In this document: one piece after another, positions 22,270 to 32,981 of the stretch
Position numbering within the stretch: the stretch's first letter is position 1
How the letters are laid out: each line of letters begins with the position of its first letter
Assembly (NCBI GenBank): GCA_949825065.1
Contig: OX463847.1
Location: forward strand, 38,063,042-38,127,041
Direction of reading: 5' to 3'
DNA length: 64,000 nt
From: Odontocerum albicorne
Taxonomy: Eukaryota; Arthropoda; Insecta; Trichoptera; Odontoceridae
Translations under genes and position numbers: made by a program
Notes under the pieces: generated by a model
The model's input: the letters and a program-made list of their open reading frames with translations, nothing else
What the model was told of the DNA's origin: nothing
Database searches by the model: none

Positions 22270-23075
22270 TAAAGACATAAACTCAAAATGTTGAACGTGC
22301 GATTTCTACTCTTTTCGATCTTCAACTATGCAAACGTCCGTTATTTAGATATTATGGAGGTACAAATAGCAACATTTTAAAAATGTTTAAGATTTATTTT
22401 ATATCTGAGAAAATACGATCACATCACTTTACCAGGAAGGAACTGAACTGTACCAGGAAGGAACTGAACTTTACCAGGAAGGAACTGAACTATACCCGGA
22501 AGGAACTGAAGTATACCAGGAAGGAACTGAACTATACCAGGAAGGAACTGAACTTTGAACATAAGAAATATACGCAAAATGCACATATTGTCACTATTGT
22601 ATAGTATCCTTAATTATTCCATTGCTCCCTCTTATCTTACAGAGATTATTCAGCGTGTTTTTGATCATGAACATGCACTTCGTTCAAGTGGAGATTATTA
22701 ATTAACTTTCCCAGTTCACAACTCTTTTTTTACGTCGACCTTTACTGTCCATGCTGTAAGACTCTGGAACCAATTACCAAATAACATTTGACTCACTCCA
22801 TCACTGGCATGTTTAAAAAAAGACTAAAAAAAGTCATAATTTCTAGTCAGTAATGAAACGTATTTCATTCCCGCTTTTCCTTTCCTCTCTACCTTTCCTT
22901 CCTTTGTTTATGAATTTAGGACAAGTGAATAATGATTTTTACATTTTTGCGACCATTTTCTTTATTTGCGTTTTACTGGTTGCTTGGGAGAGATTACCAC
23001 CTACCAATACACCCGTTAGTGTTTTACAATGAGGTTTTAATTTAAAAAAATTAAGGGACTGTTTTAATAAATAAA
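22270..23075 (+). mobile_element. LINE-A 3' copy carrying an internal minisatellite
   Basis: The plus strand encodes the reverse-transcriptase C-terminal region in broken frames: FNYANVRYLDIM, RKYDHIT, then (after the 21-bp repeats) YSIAPSYLTEIIQRVF, STFTVHAVRLWNQLPNNI and TPSLACLKK. A 3' untranslated region and a degraded tail (GGTTGCTTGGGAGAGATTAC) end it near 23075. The order matches the minus-strand copy at 46240-46700, including RKYDHIT and the segment where the minisatellite sits. 5'-truncated, non-functional. Confidence 0.82.
22430..22558 (+). repeat. 21-bp minisatellite inside LINE-A coding sequence
   Basis: Six copies of a 21-bp unit (TACCAGGAAGGAACTGAACT plus one base). In the LINE-A copy at 46.5 kb the corresponding sequence is a single TACCAGAAGGCACTGAACTA, encoding YQKALN. 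The array is therefore an expansion of one codon block in the reverse-transcriptase end. Because 21 is a multiple of three, a frame stays open through it (22383-22604), which is an accident of unit length. Confidence 0.93.
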
Positions 23076-24054
23076 TGTATTTATCACAGATGACGCTTTT
23101 TTATGCAAATCCAATTTTTTTGTTGATAAATATTTTCACTGTGTTCCACCATTTTTTTCTCATCTAATCTGCATTAGAAAAGGTTATACAAATATATTTA
23201 AATTACTACACTGAACTTATGATGAACTCTTTTAAGTAATGGAAAACGGGAGCCAAATGAAAAAAAACCATAACTGACAATGAAGGAGTTGTGCGTACGT
23301 GTGTGGTTGGTTGTATGAACAATACCGACTATTAAAATTTCGTCGAGAGTTGTGACGTCACATTCTTAATAAGCGCAAATGGGTGGTTAAGTGGATATTT
23401 GAGATTTGATTATTCATAGTTATTAGTATTAGAAAAAAATATTGTAATGTTTCTTATTTTTTGCTATGATTTTTTTTGTTGAAACATAAAAAACACGATC
23501 CTGTTGATCAATACATTATTTAGCTCATCACTATGCTTGACAAGAAGCAAGTTTTTATTTTTGAGGTATTAGTTTTTTGTTGAATAAATCATTATTATGT
23601 GTATCAAATCAACTTTATTTCTTCGAAAATGTATTTTAATTTTTTTTTTAAATGAGGCGGTCGCATATGAGACCTGTGACCATTTCAGGGGTCATGTCAG
23701 GGGCCGCAAAAGTGACCAATGAATGTTTAGGTAAATACCTAAGTTTAGATTGTATTAGGAAATAAGATTCGTATATGAGATATACTGAATGGGGATTTAC
23801 TTATAATACTTATTCACATATTTGATAATAAATTGACCGGATGTTTAGATCGTTGCTACTGAACATGCAGCTAACTTCACGACGATCCGTCTTTAATAAG
23901 ACCTCTGCCTGTTCACTACATTTACCAATTTGACATTTGTGTTACTAAAAAACGTTTCATTAAGAAAATGAATTCTTATAAGTATAACCATAAGGGTGGT
24001 CGCATATGCGACCGATTTCTGCTTATGCCCGTTAAAGGGCTAAACAGCTTTATT
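23076..24054. other. A+T-rich, with a repeated GGTCGCATATG motif
   Basis: No gene. GCGGTCGCATATGAGACC (near 23658) and the perfect 16-bp palindrome GGTCGCATATGCGACC (near 23998) share a core about 340 bp apart. They may be decayed ends of one element, but no matching termini or target duplication could be set. Confidence 0.4.
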
Positions 24055-24185
24055 ATATAAAGTATGACCTAACTGGTTAATTGCCATGTAGCAAAATATT
24101 CCAACCATTAAGAAAGGTGGTAAACAGAAAATCAGATACAAATCCATTTTTTTTAAATCTGGGTTCAACGGGAAACATACTAAGA
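24055..24185 (-). mobile_element. SINE-1 fragment
   Basis: The minus strand has a B-box-like GTTGAACCCAG remnant, an A-rich linker and the shared tail (complement of GCCATGTAGCAAAATATTCC). The A-box half is missing. Confidence 0.55.
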
Positions 24186-25554
24186 ACTTCCAGGTTGGAA
24201 GATATGCGTAATACTAATCAGGCCACAGATGTCGTACATTGTTAGGACTTTTTGACTTCATTATAAAAATTAAAATAAAATTCAGCTTTTGTGAAAATTT
24301 TTTTTTTTAATTATATCTAATAAAATAGTTGTTCATTTGTTCCTCATTATATGGTGTATTCCCATCACTTTTTGTGATAAACTAATAACAAAGTTAGGGG
24401 AAAAAACAGTTGGATAATTGATATTTTTATCAAATCGAATGAGTAAAAAACTAACTACCTAAAAATCTAATGAGTAAAGTTAATTGATATTGTTATGTTT
24501 CTTTTTTTAACTTTATTTTTTTTCTGAATTAATTAAAAAGGTGAAATATTCCTGTAGTAATCCCGAGCGATTTAAATGCGTGATTATTTTCCTTACGCGA
24601 GAAGATTTGATTTATACTTTAAAATATAACATTGTTATATCAAATGAACTTCGGTTTCATTATATCGAATCAACTTCAAATCCCATAGGAACTTCTGATA
24701 AGAAGGAATTACGAAAATTTCAAACGAAAATATAATATTATGGATTTTCGGGACGATGTGAAATCCTGATAAATTGTAGACTAAGAGACAATTCATTCCA
24801 TGTCCATTTTACTTATTTTCATTTATTAAATATTAAACCTATAGTTATGCACTTCCGTTTTGTACATACAACCTTTCGGAAATCCTTGTTTAGTTTGAAA
24901 ATAGTATTAAACGTAATTAATTTATATTATTTTATATCCGAGAACTTATATTTGTATATTTTTTCACTTCAACAATATTTAAACTTATCGTTTTCATATA
25001 AAATTCATAAAAAAAAGAAAGAACATTGAATGCTCTCAACTTCATTAAAACTTTTTCTTATTTCGAAAAAAAATAACCAACGTATACATTATTTTATGAC
25101 TTTTGGCAATTATTTACTTTGTGTTAAAATCTTCGAAGCTTTAACTCTCAAATTATTCAAAACACTTACATATACCATAAACTTGAGTGTTTGCAAACCG
25201 ATATTTTTTTAAAGAAAACACAGCAAATCAACAAATGATCTGCCTCTTCTTTCTCAATTAAGACCAAAGTTAGCAAAAGGAGGAAACTCAAAATAAAATA
25301 AATCAGGCCAAAATCATCACCTAAGTGTATGTGTACCTATAGTTATTTTATTATAACATTGCAATGTCACAATCATTTTGAATTAACCAGAATCACGTTA
25401 AAGAAACCTTTATGTAAAATCAGACACAAATCATTTAACAAAATGTGTACCAAAGATAATCGAACTCGCGTCATATCTTATTCCTGTTACAAATAATTAA
25501 AAAAAAATAAGTGAGGATTCGCTCTGCATGGATATTAATCTGGTGTTCTTATAA
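24186..25554. other. No feature recognised
   Basis: Very A+T-rich. Open frames of 60-64 codons (24541-24735, 24847-25212) are rich in Phe, Ile, Lys, Asn and Tyr and carry no motif. Confidence 0.5.
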
Positions 25555-25622
25555 AGGAGGTTTTTACCATTTATCATGTGGAAATATCTTTCAACCAATC
25601 AGACGACAGTAATATTTATTAT
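25555..25622 (-). mobile_element. SINE-1/LINE-A tail fragment
   Basis: The complement of ATCATGTGGAAATATCTTTC and CAACCAATCAGAC is a degraded shared tail. Too short to assign to SINE or LINE. Confidence 0.4.
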
Positions 25623-25700
25623 TTGAAAAGGTCAAAGAAAAGTATAACCTTTGAATCTTTCAAAATATGTATTAACTTAGTTTGAATCTTTTTTACTTAA

Positions 25701-25838
25701 TTAATTTAATTTGTTATAAATTGACAGGTTACTAAGGAAGAAAGTTAGAAAGGATAAAAAATATTCTGTATTCCTGGCATTAGCACTTTGGTCAAGGATT
25801 TTGAAGGTCTCTTGTGATGGAGTATTATTGTCAGCCAT
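25701..25838 (-). CDS. Unidentified open frame, possible first exon
   Basis: I do not recognise this protein. An ATG at 25838 in a good insect start context (CACAAAATGGCT) opens a 45-codon frame starting MADNNTPSQETFKILDQSAN; the frame stays open upstream to 25931. Base use in the first 30 codons looks less A+T-biased than the surroundings, while the end (FLSFLTFFLSNL) looks like translated intron. No strong GT donor follows the coding-looking part. It could be the start of a host gene with a distant second exon, a transposon 5' end, or chance. Confidence 0.2.
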   Translation of the reverse strand: MADNNTPSQETFKILDQSANARNTEYFLSFLTFFLSNLSIYNKLN

Positions 25839-26102
25839 TTTGTGAATGGAAGACAAAAGTACGTGTATTGGTTTAAAGTGTGCAAGCTGTAGCACGGTAG
25901 CAGACACATCATTTTGACAGATCAAACTCAAAGTTTCGATGGCAAATTTTTGTGATCAATATTCCAAGACCGTCAAAGTTAATCTGCTGTTATTTTTCAC
26001 TAGGCTGAGTTTATGTATAACCATTTTTGTGTTGTTTTTTAATGACGATCTAAGAATTTATGATTCGCAAGATATAAGCTGCAGAAAATAATTAATTCAC
26101 TT

Positions 26103-26168
26103 AACGGAATGTCATTCGCCAGGAATTGAACTTGGGCGCCCGCTTACTAAGCGTGAATGCTAACCATA
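26103..26168 (-). repeat. tRNA-like relic
   Basis: The minus strand has A-box-like TGGTTAGCATTCACG and B-box-like AAGTTCAATTCCTGG about 35 bp apart, with a short CGC/GCG stem around TTAGTAA. Stems are too weak for a working tRNA and no SINE tail is attached. It is either a tRNA pseudogene or a head fragment of another SINE. Confidence 0.35.
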
Positions 26169-26494
26169 GTCACCGACATAAATAATGATAGAAAAACTTG
26201 AACATTTTTAGAAATAATAATCTGGATATCATCGATATGCGCGATTATTTTTTTAGTCAAAAACCAAAATGACAAGTCAAAATAATTTATACGACAAAGG
26301 TTTCAAATTTTTTGACAAATTGCCAATAAGTATTTAAAAAGTCGAAAGTAGCTGGATATTTCGTTCTCTGTGTGTTTAAAAAATTAAAAACATATTTAAG
26401 CAAATGGAAAAAAAAACATATTAAATAAATGTTAGTTATCTCTGCTGTTAAATAATATATGTAAATCCACTTGTCTAAAAAATTTTTGTATTTT
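26169..26494. other. No feature recognised
   Basis: A+T-rich; nothing supported. Confidence 0.5.
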
Positions 26495-26684
26495 TTTTTA
26501 AAACTGGCGAGTTTATTACCATGTGGTAATCTCTTCCAACCAACCAGAAATATGTTTTTATAGGCCCTAAGTGTTAACCAGACTGGAATCCTATTTAAAA
26601 AAATCTGGGTTCCAGCGGGGATCGAACCCGCAACCTCCGGATCGGCAGACAAGTGTCTTACCACCAGGCCACGGAGGTTGTCTT
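26495..26684 (-). mobile_element. SINE-1 (tRNA-derived), copy 3, well preserved
   Basis: On the minus strand: head CCGTGGCCTGGTGGTAAGAC, B box GCGGGTTCGATCCCCGCTGG, an A-rich linker, then the tail TTCTGGTTGGTTGGAAGAGA with TTACCACATGGTAATAAAC. This is the best-preserved head and tail of the family in the window. RNA polymerase III boxes look intact, but the acceptor stem is not that of a functional tRNA. Confidence 0.86.
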
Positions 26685-26689
26685 ATAAT

Positions 26690-27473
26690 ATGACGTATTT
26701 GTAATATGATATTATATAATTATGAGGTCATATTATAAATACAAAAACTATTAGAACTTATATGATTAGAACTTATAAAATACATTAGAACTTAGCATGC
26801 AAGTTAAATATAATGTATACCATGTAGTTTTTATAGCTATTGTAGTTAAACAACGGATAGATTTATTTAAAAAAAATATATAAAAAGTGAAAGATTAAAT
26901 AAATTAATCTTAACTAATACTTTAAAATATAATAATAAAAATTGGACATAGACCACGATGGTTCTCGTCCTAACGAGACGGCAATCTGACAAAATCAGTT
27001 TCTTGAATTTTCTCAAAACCCAAGTTTTATGTTAGTTGAACATATTCATGGCTGAATGACTTTGAAAGTTTGCAAACTTGAAAGGTTTGAATGGTGAAAT
27101 AAGTTGGAAATTTATTTGAAGTTAAATTAAACGTTTTCGTTATAACGATTAATGGAAATCTCAAATCAATTTTGGAAATGGTATAAAGTGAGGCCTTTTG
27201 AAAACTTCACGCAGATTATTTTCAAATAAATTTATTCAGTCTTTCAAAAAATTATAAGTTCAAATGGATGAATATATAAAATTTATGCTGCGTCCTTTTT
27301 ACCGTAAACGGAGAGAATTTTTTTGATTTGAATATTCGAGATTTGAATAATTTTTAATGCTTCGGCTGACAAATCTCAAGTTTTTTTTAAGTATTGAGAT
27401 TAGGTGATCTAACGTCTAAACTAAAATGAATATTTGACAAATTTGGTCGAGTAAAATGTGAATATGTTAATCT
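26690..27473. other. No feature recognised
   Basis: A+T-rich; no motif or repeat supported. Confidence 0.5.
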
Positions 27474-28437
27474 TTCTTCGATATCGTGGGCTCAATACTA
27501 AAACTAGATAACTCGAAATTTGGCGGTTTTTAGTTATTTACATCAATGGATTGCTCATCGAAGGGGCTTTCCAATGCTATAAATAGGTTAGGTTAGGTTA
27601 GGTTAGGTTAGGTTAGGTTAGGTTAGGCTAGGTTAGGTTAGGTTAGACTAGGTTAAGTTAGGTTAGGTTTGTTCGATATCGTGGGATTAATACTAAAACT
27701 AGATAATTCGAAATTTGGCGTTTTTTTAGTTATTTACATCAATGGATTGCTCATCGAAGGGGCTTTCCAATGCTATAAATAGGTTAGGTTAGGTTAGGTT
27801 AGGTTAGGTTAGGTTAGGCTAGGTTAGGTTAGGTTAGGTTTCTTCGACATCGTGGGCTCAATACTAAAACTAGATAACTCGAAATTTGGCGGTTTTTAGT
27901 TATTTACATCAATGGATTGCTCATCGAAGGGGCTGTCCAATGCTATAAATAGGTTAGGTTAGGTTAGGTTAGGTTAGGCTAGGTTAGGTTAGGTTAGGTT
28001 TCTTCGACATCGTGGGCTCAATACTAAAACTAGATAACTCGAAATTTGGCGGTTTTTAGTTATTTACATCAATGGATTGCTCATCGAAGGGGCTGTCCAA
28101 TGCTATAAATAGGTTAGGTTAGGTTAGGTTAGGTTAGGCTAGGTTAGGTTAGGTTAGGTTTCTTCGACATCGTGGGCTCAATACTAAAACTAGATAACTC
28201 GAAATTTGGCGGTTTTTAGTTATTTACATCAATGGATTGCTCATCGAAGGGGCTGTCCAATGCTATAAATAGGTTAGGTTAGGTTAGGTTAGGTTAGGCT
28301 AGGTTAGGTTAGGTTAGGTTTCTTCGACATCGTGGGCTCAATACTAAAACTAGATAACTCGAAATTTGGCGGTTTTTAGTTATTTACATCAATGGATTGC
28401 TCATCGAAGGGGCTGTCCAATGCTATAAATAGGTATT
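27474..28437. repeat. Composite tandem array with TTAGG runs
   Basis: Six copies of a unit joining a roughly 108-bp sequence (TCGTGGGCTCAATACTAAAA through GGGGCT(T/G)TCCAATGCTATAA) to a run of TTAGG pentamers containing one GCTAGG variant. CCAATGCTAT starts at 27571, 27767, 27937, 28097, 28257 and 28417: spacing 196, 170, then 160 three times. Length variation comes from the TTAGG part; the last units are nearly identical. The array ends inside a TTAGG start at 28433-28437. Confidence 0.95.
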
Positions 28438-28664
28438 TTAAAATATTATTTATCAACTGAGTTATTTAGCATTTTCATAATTAGGTAAGTCGTAAACGTG
28501 GAAACAAAATAATGCTTAAAGTAGATATCTGAAGTTCATGTCATTTACATCTTACGATCTATTGAAATCTGCTTTATTAGTTTCATAAAAACATATTACC
28601 GCGATACCTTATCATTAAAGAGGAGTTACCAGACAAAAGGACCTCGAAACTAAGAACGCCATTT

Positions 28665-28715
28665 TCTCAGAATAGAGAATTTTGAGTTACCTAGTTATAG
28701 TATTGAGCTCACGAT
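28665..28715 (-). repeat. Diverged inverted copy of the TTAGG-array unit
   Basis: GAGTTACCTAGTTATAGTAT then TGAGCTCACGATAT is a near complement of ATATCGTGGGCTCAATACTA and AAACTAGATAACTC from the array. A single inverted remnant lies about 230 bp beyond the array. Confidence 0.65.
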
Positions 28716-28719
28716 ATGT

Positions 28720-29245
28720 CCCTTAGAGTAAAGTATTTAAAAAAAAACCTTAATCCTCTACTTACATTGTAAAACTGTACTCACATTGAGTGATCAATAT
28801 GAACATTGTGCAGATCCTTTCCCACTCATCTTTGTTTTTTTTTGTAGGGTAATTGGTGATTTAGACATATTGAAAAGCATGGGGACAAAATTATTTTAGG
28901 TCCCAAAAATCAACTCATCAGATTAAGAACCGCTGGAGTAGACACGTAAATCGCGGTTCATCATTACGCGTTTTGGATACATTACCGCACATGAATCGGC
29001 CATACTACTAGCCCATTAATTCGGCACGAGCAAGTATTGTTACCGGATGAACTCTTATCATATTGGGGTAATTTTTATATTTTTTTGGACATCGTAAAAC
29101 CTGAATTTCTTGGAGTCAAGTCAAGCGTCTTATTGATATTTATCTGAGATCTGACTAATATTGAGATTTGACTAATGTGACTGATATTGAGATCTGACTG
29201 ATATGTTATTTATCTGAAAAGTTTCTCTGTAAGTTACGATTATAC
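28720..29245. other. No feature recognised
   Basis: No gene or repeat supported, apart from short GATCTGACTAATATTGAGAT-type repeats near 29150-29200. Confidence 0.45.
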
Positions 29246-30170
29246 TTAAATTAATATGAAAAATACTAGTACATACATACCATCATGCCATCTCCCTGTC
29301 GGAGCAAGTAGGTAAGGTAGAACGCCAGTCTTTCCTATCTCGACACACATCCTTAGCCTCTTCCACGTCCATACAACTTTTACGATTTCCGTGACTTTCT
29401 GCATTCCTTTACTTCTGAATATCATTCTCATGATCCAATAATTATTTCCTTGATCTTCCTCTCAGACACCTTCCAATCACAGGTCTTTGAAAGTAGTGAG
29501 CAAAACTATCTCTACATTCATAGACCTTCTTTACAGCTCGTACGATTTCTCTGATTTTTTAAATGTCCTTCTTTCAAAATATCATTCCCTTGATCTAGCC
29601 ATGCTTTTCTTGATCTTTTTATGCTCGCGCGTTATCCTCATACTTACAAAGCGCATTTGTTTTGTTAGTTTTTCTTCATTCATTCGTACCCTTATTCATC
29701 TTACTCAACACATCAGCTTAAAGCTTACATTCATCCCTTATCACTTATTCCTTATTCTGTCATACATTGTCACTCCACGTATTTGTCTTGAAGCACGCGT
29801 ATCTACAGCATTTATTCGGCTCCTCTCAGTCTTTTCTCACGACCACATTTCACTTCAATACACTTAATATGCTAATTACGAGTATATACTATTGTGGACT
29901 ATCATCAGTAGATTTTGATACTCTTCGGTTCAAATATATATGTTTTAGTGCCCCATTGACTTTGCTTCCTATCGCTACATGCCATTAGATATCCCTCTTA
30001 CTTTTCCATCATCTGAGAATACTACTGAAAATACTACCTAAATAGCAAAAGTCCTTAACTTCCTCCAATAATTCATTATTCCCCCTTATATCGCCTTTTT
30101 TTTTCCTTTCGTACTTTTCTATCACCATTACTTGAGATGTTTTCGTCGTGTATGAAATATTCTTCATTTT
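29246..30170 (-). mobile_element. LINE-B reverse transcriptase C-terminal third
   Basis: Read on the minus strand across broken frames: KTSQVMVIE, NNELLEEVKDFCYLGSIFSS, VAIGSKVNGAL, INAVDTRASRQIRGVTMYDR, then ILKEGHLKNQRNR and MDVEEAKDVCRDRKDWRSTL. This is the standard order of the post-catalytic part of a LINE reverse-transcriptase ORF (YLGS, SKVNGAL, INAVE.R..R...GV, CRDR..WRS). Stops and frameshifts abound. The 5' part overlaps the tandem duplication starting at 29941. Confidence 0.78.
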
Positions 30171-31113
30171 ATTAGGTATGGTAAATTACAAATATAAATG
30201 CAATGTATGAAATATTCTTCATTTTATTCGGTATGGTAAATTATTTCTGGCGGAAGTTAAATTATTGGGCAATGAACATGGACATTGTGCAGTTTCTTTC
30301 AACTCATCCTTAATATGTTATGTATAAAACAGTTAAAAATTAATTGATTTTTCGTTCGAATATGTTGCAATGATTTGTTGAATTGTTCATCATCATCACT
30401 ATCATACCATGTACGAGTACTTATTGGAGTAAGTACAGAGAAGAATCTCTACCCAGTTCGATCCTGGCACACGTCTATCACTTCTGTCGTATATATATAC
30501 AACTCGTCATGCATGTTTTAGTGCCCCATTGACTTTGCTTCCTATCGCTACATGCCATTAGATATCCCTCTTACTCTTCCATCATCTGAGAATACTACTG
30601 AAAATACTACCTAAATAGCAAAAGTCCTTAACTTCCTCCAATAATTCATTATTCCCCCTTATATCGCCTTTTTTTTTCCTTTCGTACTTTTCTATCACCA
30701 TTACTTGAGATGTTTTCGTCGTGTATGAAATGTTCTTCATTTTATTCGGTATGGTAAATTACAAATATAAATGCAATGTATGAAATATTCTTCATTTTAT
30801 TCGGTATGGTAAATTATTTCTGGCGGAAGTTAAATTAACCCATTATTTCATACAATGTTATTGCACATATTGGGCAATGAACATGGACATTGTGCAGTTT
30901 CTTTCAACTCATCCTTAATATGTTATGTATAAAAAGGTTAAAAATTAATAAATTTTCCGTTCGAATATGTTGCAATGATTTGTTGAATTGTTTATCATCA
31001 TTACTATCATACCATGTACTTATTGGAGTAAGTAAAGAGAACAATCTCTACCCAGTTCGACCCTGGCACACGTCTATCACTTCTGTCGTATATATATACA
31101 ACTCGTCATGCAT
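29941..31113. repeat. Direct tandem duplication, 573/600 bp
   Basis: Bases 29941-30513 are repeated at 30514-31113 with only scattered substitutions, a ~32-bp insertion near 30836-30870 in the second copy and a 6-bp GAGTAC difference (30414-30419 against GTACTT near 31017). The repeated block contains part of the LINE-B fragment plus non-LINE sequence, and includes a smaller internal repeat of GTATGAAATATTCTTCATTT. Confidence 0.94.
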
Positions 31114-31185
31114 GCACTCTTATTAAAAATGCTTTTTACTCTTGTCTCTTTCCGAATCTGATTCGTTTGACTGTGTCAAGTTATT

Positions 31186-31420
31186 CTAGTTTAAAAAATT
31201 CTTGTTCCTTTTATATAGCTACTATAGATTACTTTGGTTAATCTTTCATTATCAATCCTTACTACGCGGCCAAACCATCCCAAAGTTCTTTCATTTATCT
31301 TAAGGACTGCATTTTCTTTTAATCCGCAATCTTTCCTGGTCTTCACATTTCTTATTTGGCAAACAATAGTTTTTCCACGCATTCTACGCAAAGCCCTCAC
31401 TTTCCACTATATTTTACTTT
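31186..31420 (-). mobile_element. LINE-B fragment
   Basis: The minus strand has a 69-codon open segment (31400-31191) with MRALRRMRGKTIVCQIRN, CGLKENAVLKI, TLGWFGRV and NERLTKVIY. This is the RRICG...CGL...LRWFGH...RLTK.IY block of LINE reverse-transcriptase C-termini. It joins logically to the LINE-B piece downstream but is separated from it by the duplication. Confidence 0.75.
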
Positions 31421-32412
31421 AAAACTTTTTTACCAAATGCAAGTTTTGCTTGCATAGCCTTGTGTTGGGACTAATGTTATATTATGAGCAACTAGAATTG
31501 CTTCACTTGTTAATACAACATTTTGTTAATAAGAGTAAATAATTTATTTGACACTTCATGGCCACATATTTTGATGATTTTTTGCCAAGTAATTTTAAAT
31601 CTAGCCATTTCAGATAATAATCGACAATATTCGTACAACATGCAATTTCATACAATTTTTTTTCAGGTATTACCCTCCATCTTAACCCACGTTCGAAAAA
31701 AATGACTAAAATAACGTTTTCCAGATGTTATTGATGAACGGAACACAAAATACGTCTTGTAGGACCAAAGAGACTGGAACATAACTGACGGTCAAAAATG
31801 ATCATGCAAAATACTTCATTTTCGTCCGGACAACCTAATATATTTAGATAAAACAAAATCTTTCGTCGGAACAATTATGATTTGATTTTAAAATATTAAA
31901 AAAAATTAAATGAACCAAAACTTGTTCAAGGCTTTATTTTAAATTTATATTTTACAGTAGGTAAATTACGAGTAAATCGGCGATAAATTAAAATAAACCG
32001 ATAAAAAATTATCATAATTTAATTTAGTTTTTGGAGTGAAGCAATTTGAAATTTCAATCGAGATTGGGTTCCAATTAAGTGCAAAACAATTCTCCCGGGT
32101 GAATACACATTATGAAGCTCCAATTTAAAAATCCAATTAATTGTATTGTAACGGCTGTCCGCCCTCTCTACCACACCATCCGGTACCGTCCTACCCTCAG
32201 AATCAGCGATTCCCAATCTTTCAGTCAAGATCTACAATTGTAGCTTAACTAATGGTTGACACTTTAAATAGACGATAATTGCAAGAACAGTGCGAATACT
32301 TGTTTTTTTATTATTTATTTATTAAGACAGTTTATTAAAAAATGTACTGTAATTGTTATACGGCATTGTCGTCTAATCAATAAAAAAATAGTTATGCTGA
32401 TTTAGGAACGGT
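31421..32412. other. Mostly featureless; G+C-richer patch near 32150
   Basis: A+T-rich except TGTAACGGCTGTCCGCCCTC and following bases (32146-32240). On the minus strand these form a 69-codon frame (32228-32019) I do not recognise. TG at the start of that patch could mark a decayed LTR end, but there is no second line of evidence. Confidence 0.35.
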
Positions 32413-32790
32413 TGTTCCTTAAATGAGAGATGATGAGGATGATTGTTGGTTTAATAAAACTCGTTGAAATCGGAATATGCAAAGAGGTATTTTATTGATA
32501 AACGTCGGTATTTATAATATTTGGAATGTGCGCGAGACGGAGCAAGAGACATGTCGCTGTCTCGTCTCCGCCTCACAATATATTTATTGTCATCACGTAG
32601 GGTATTCGTTGTTTTGTAGGACAGCGCGGAAGATATGTCGCTGTCTCGTTCTCCGCTAATAGTGAGTTCAATAACCGAGCGGGCGAAGGTCGCCCGGTGC
32701 TTGTCTCGCATTCCTTACAATGCGAGTTCGATGACCGGGCAGCCAAGGGTCGCCTCAATGGGTTCAGTGACCGCACGCATGGTCGCTATA
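32413..32790 (-). mobile_element. Solo-LTR-like element, copy 2
   Basis: On the minus strand it starts TATAGCGACC (32790), carries repeats of CGGTCATCGAACTCGCATT type, a TATA box TATAAATAC (about 32516-32508), then AATAAAA, and ends TTTAAGGAACA (32413). It matches copies at 10267 and 34881. No flanking coding region or target duplication. Confidence 0.58.
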
Positions 32791-32981
32791 CTGATTAGTG
32801 GTAATTGCTGGATGAAAAGTAAAAACACTATTTATAAAAAAAAAACTTCGTTAATAAATTGAAATACAGATGAAATACAGCAGTTATACAAAATATTTTC
32901 AAATGTCACCAAAAACTGAGTAAAAGAAGGCAGATGGGAAAGGATTTGAAAATAGGAGCTATCTCCATCCTCTCGTATAGC

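Noticed and set aside
22383..22604. 73-codon frame with TRKELN(Y/F) repeats, like a repeat protein
   Set aside because: The 21-bp unit is a multiple of three, so the frame stays open by arithmetic. Alignment with another LINE-A copy shows the LINE reading frame is a different one.
27584..27666. Chromosome end
   Set aside because: TTAGG runs are short, interspersed with unique DNA, contain variants, and ordinary sequence continues on both sides, so this is interstitial.
29487..29867. 126-codon plus-strand open frame, membrane-like (Leu/Phe-rich)
   Set aside because: It is the antisense of the LINE-B minus-strand coding region; hydrophobicity follows from the complement of Lys/Glu/Arg-rich codons.
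32019..32228. 69-codon minus-strand frame as a gene or LTR coding part
   Set aside because: No motif, no homologous copy in the window and no second LTR feature; left unassigned.
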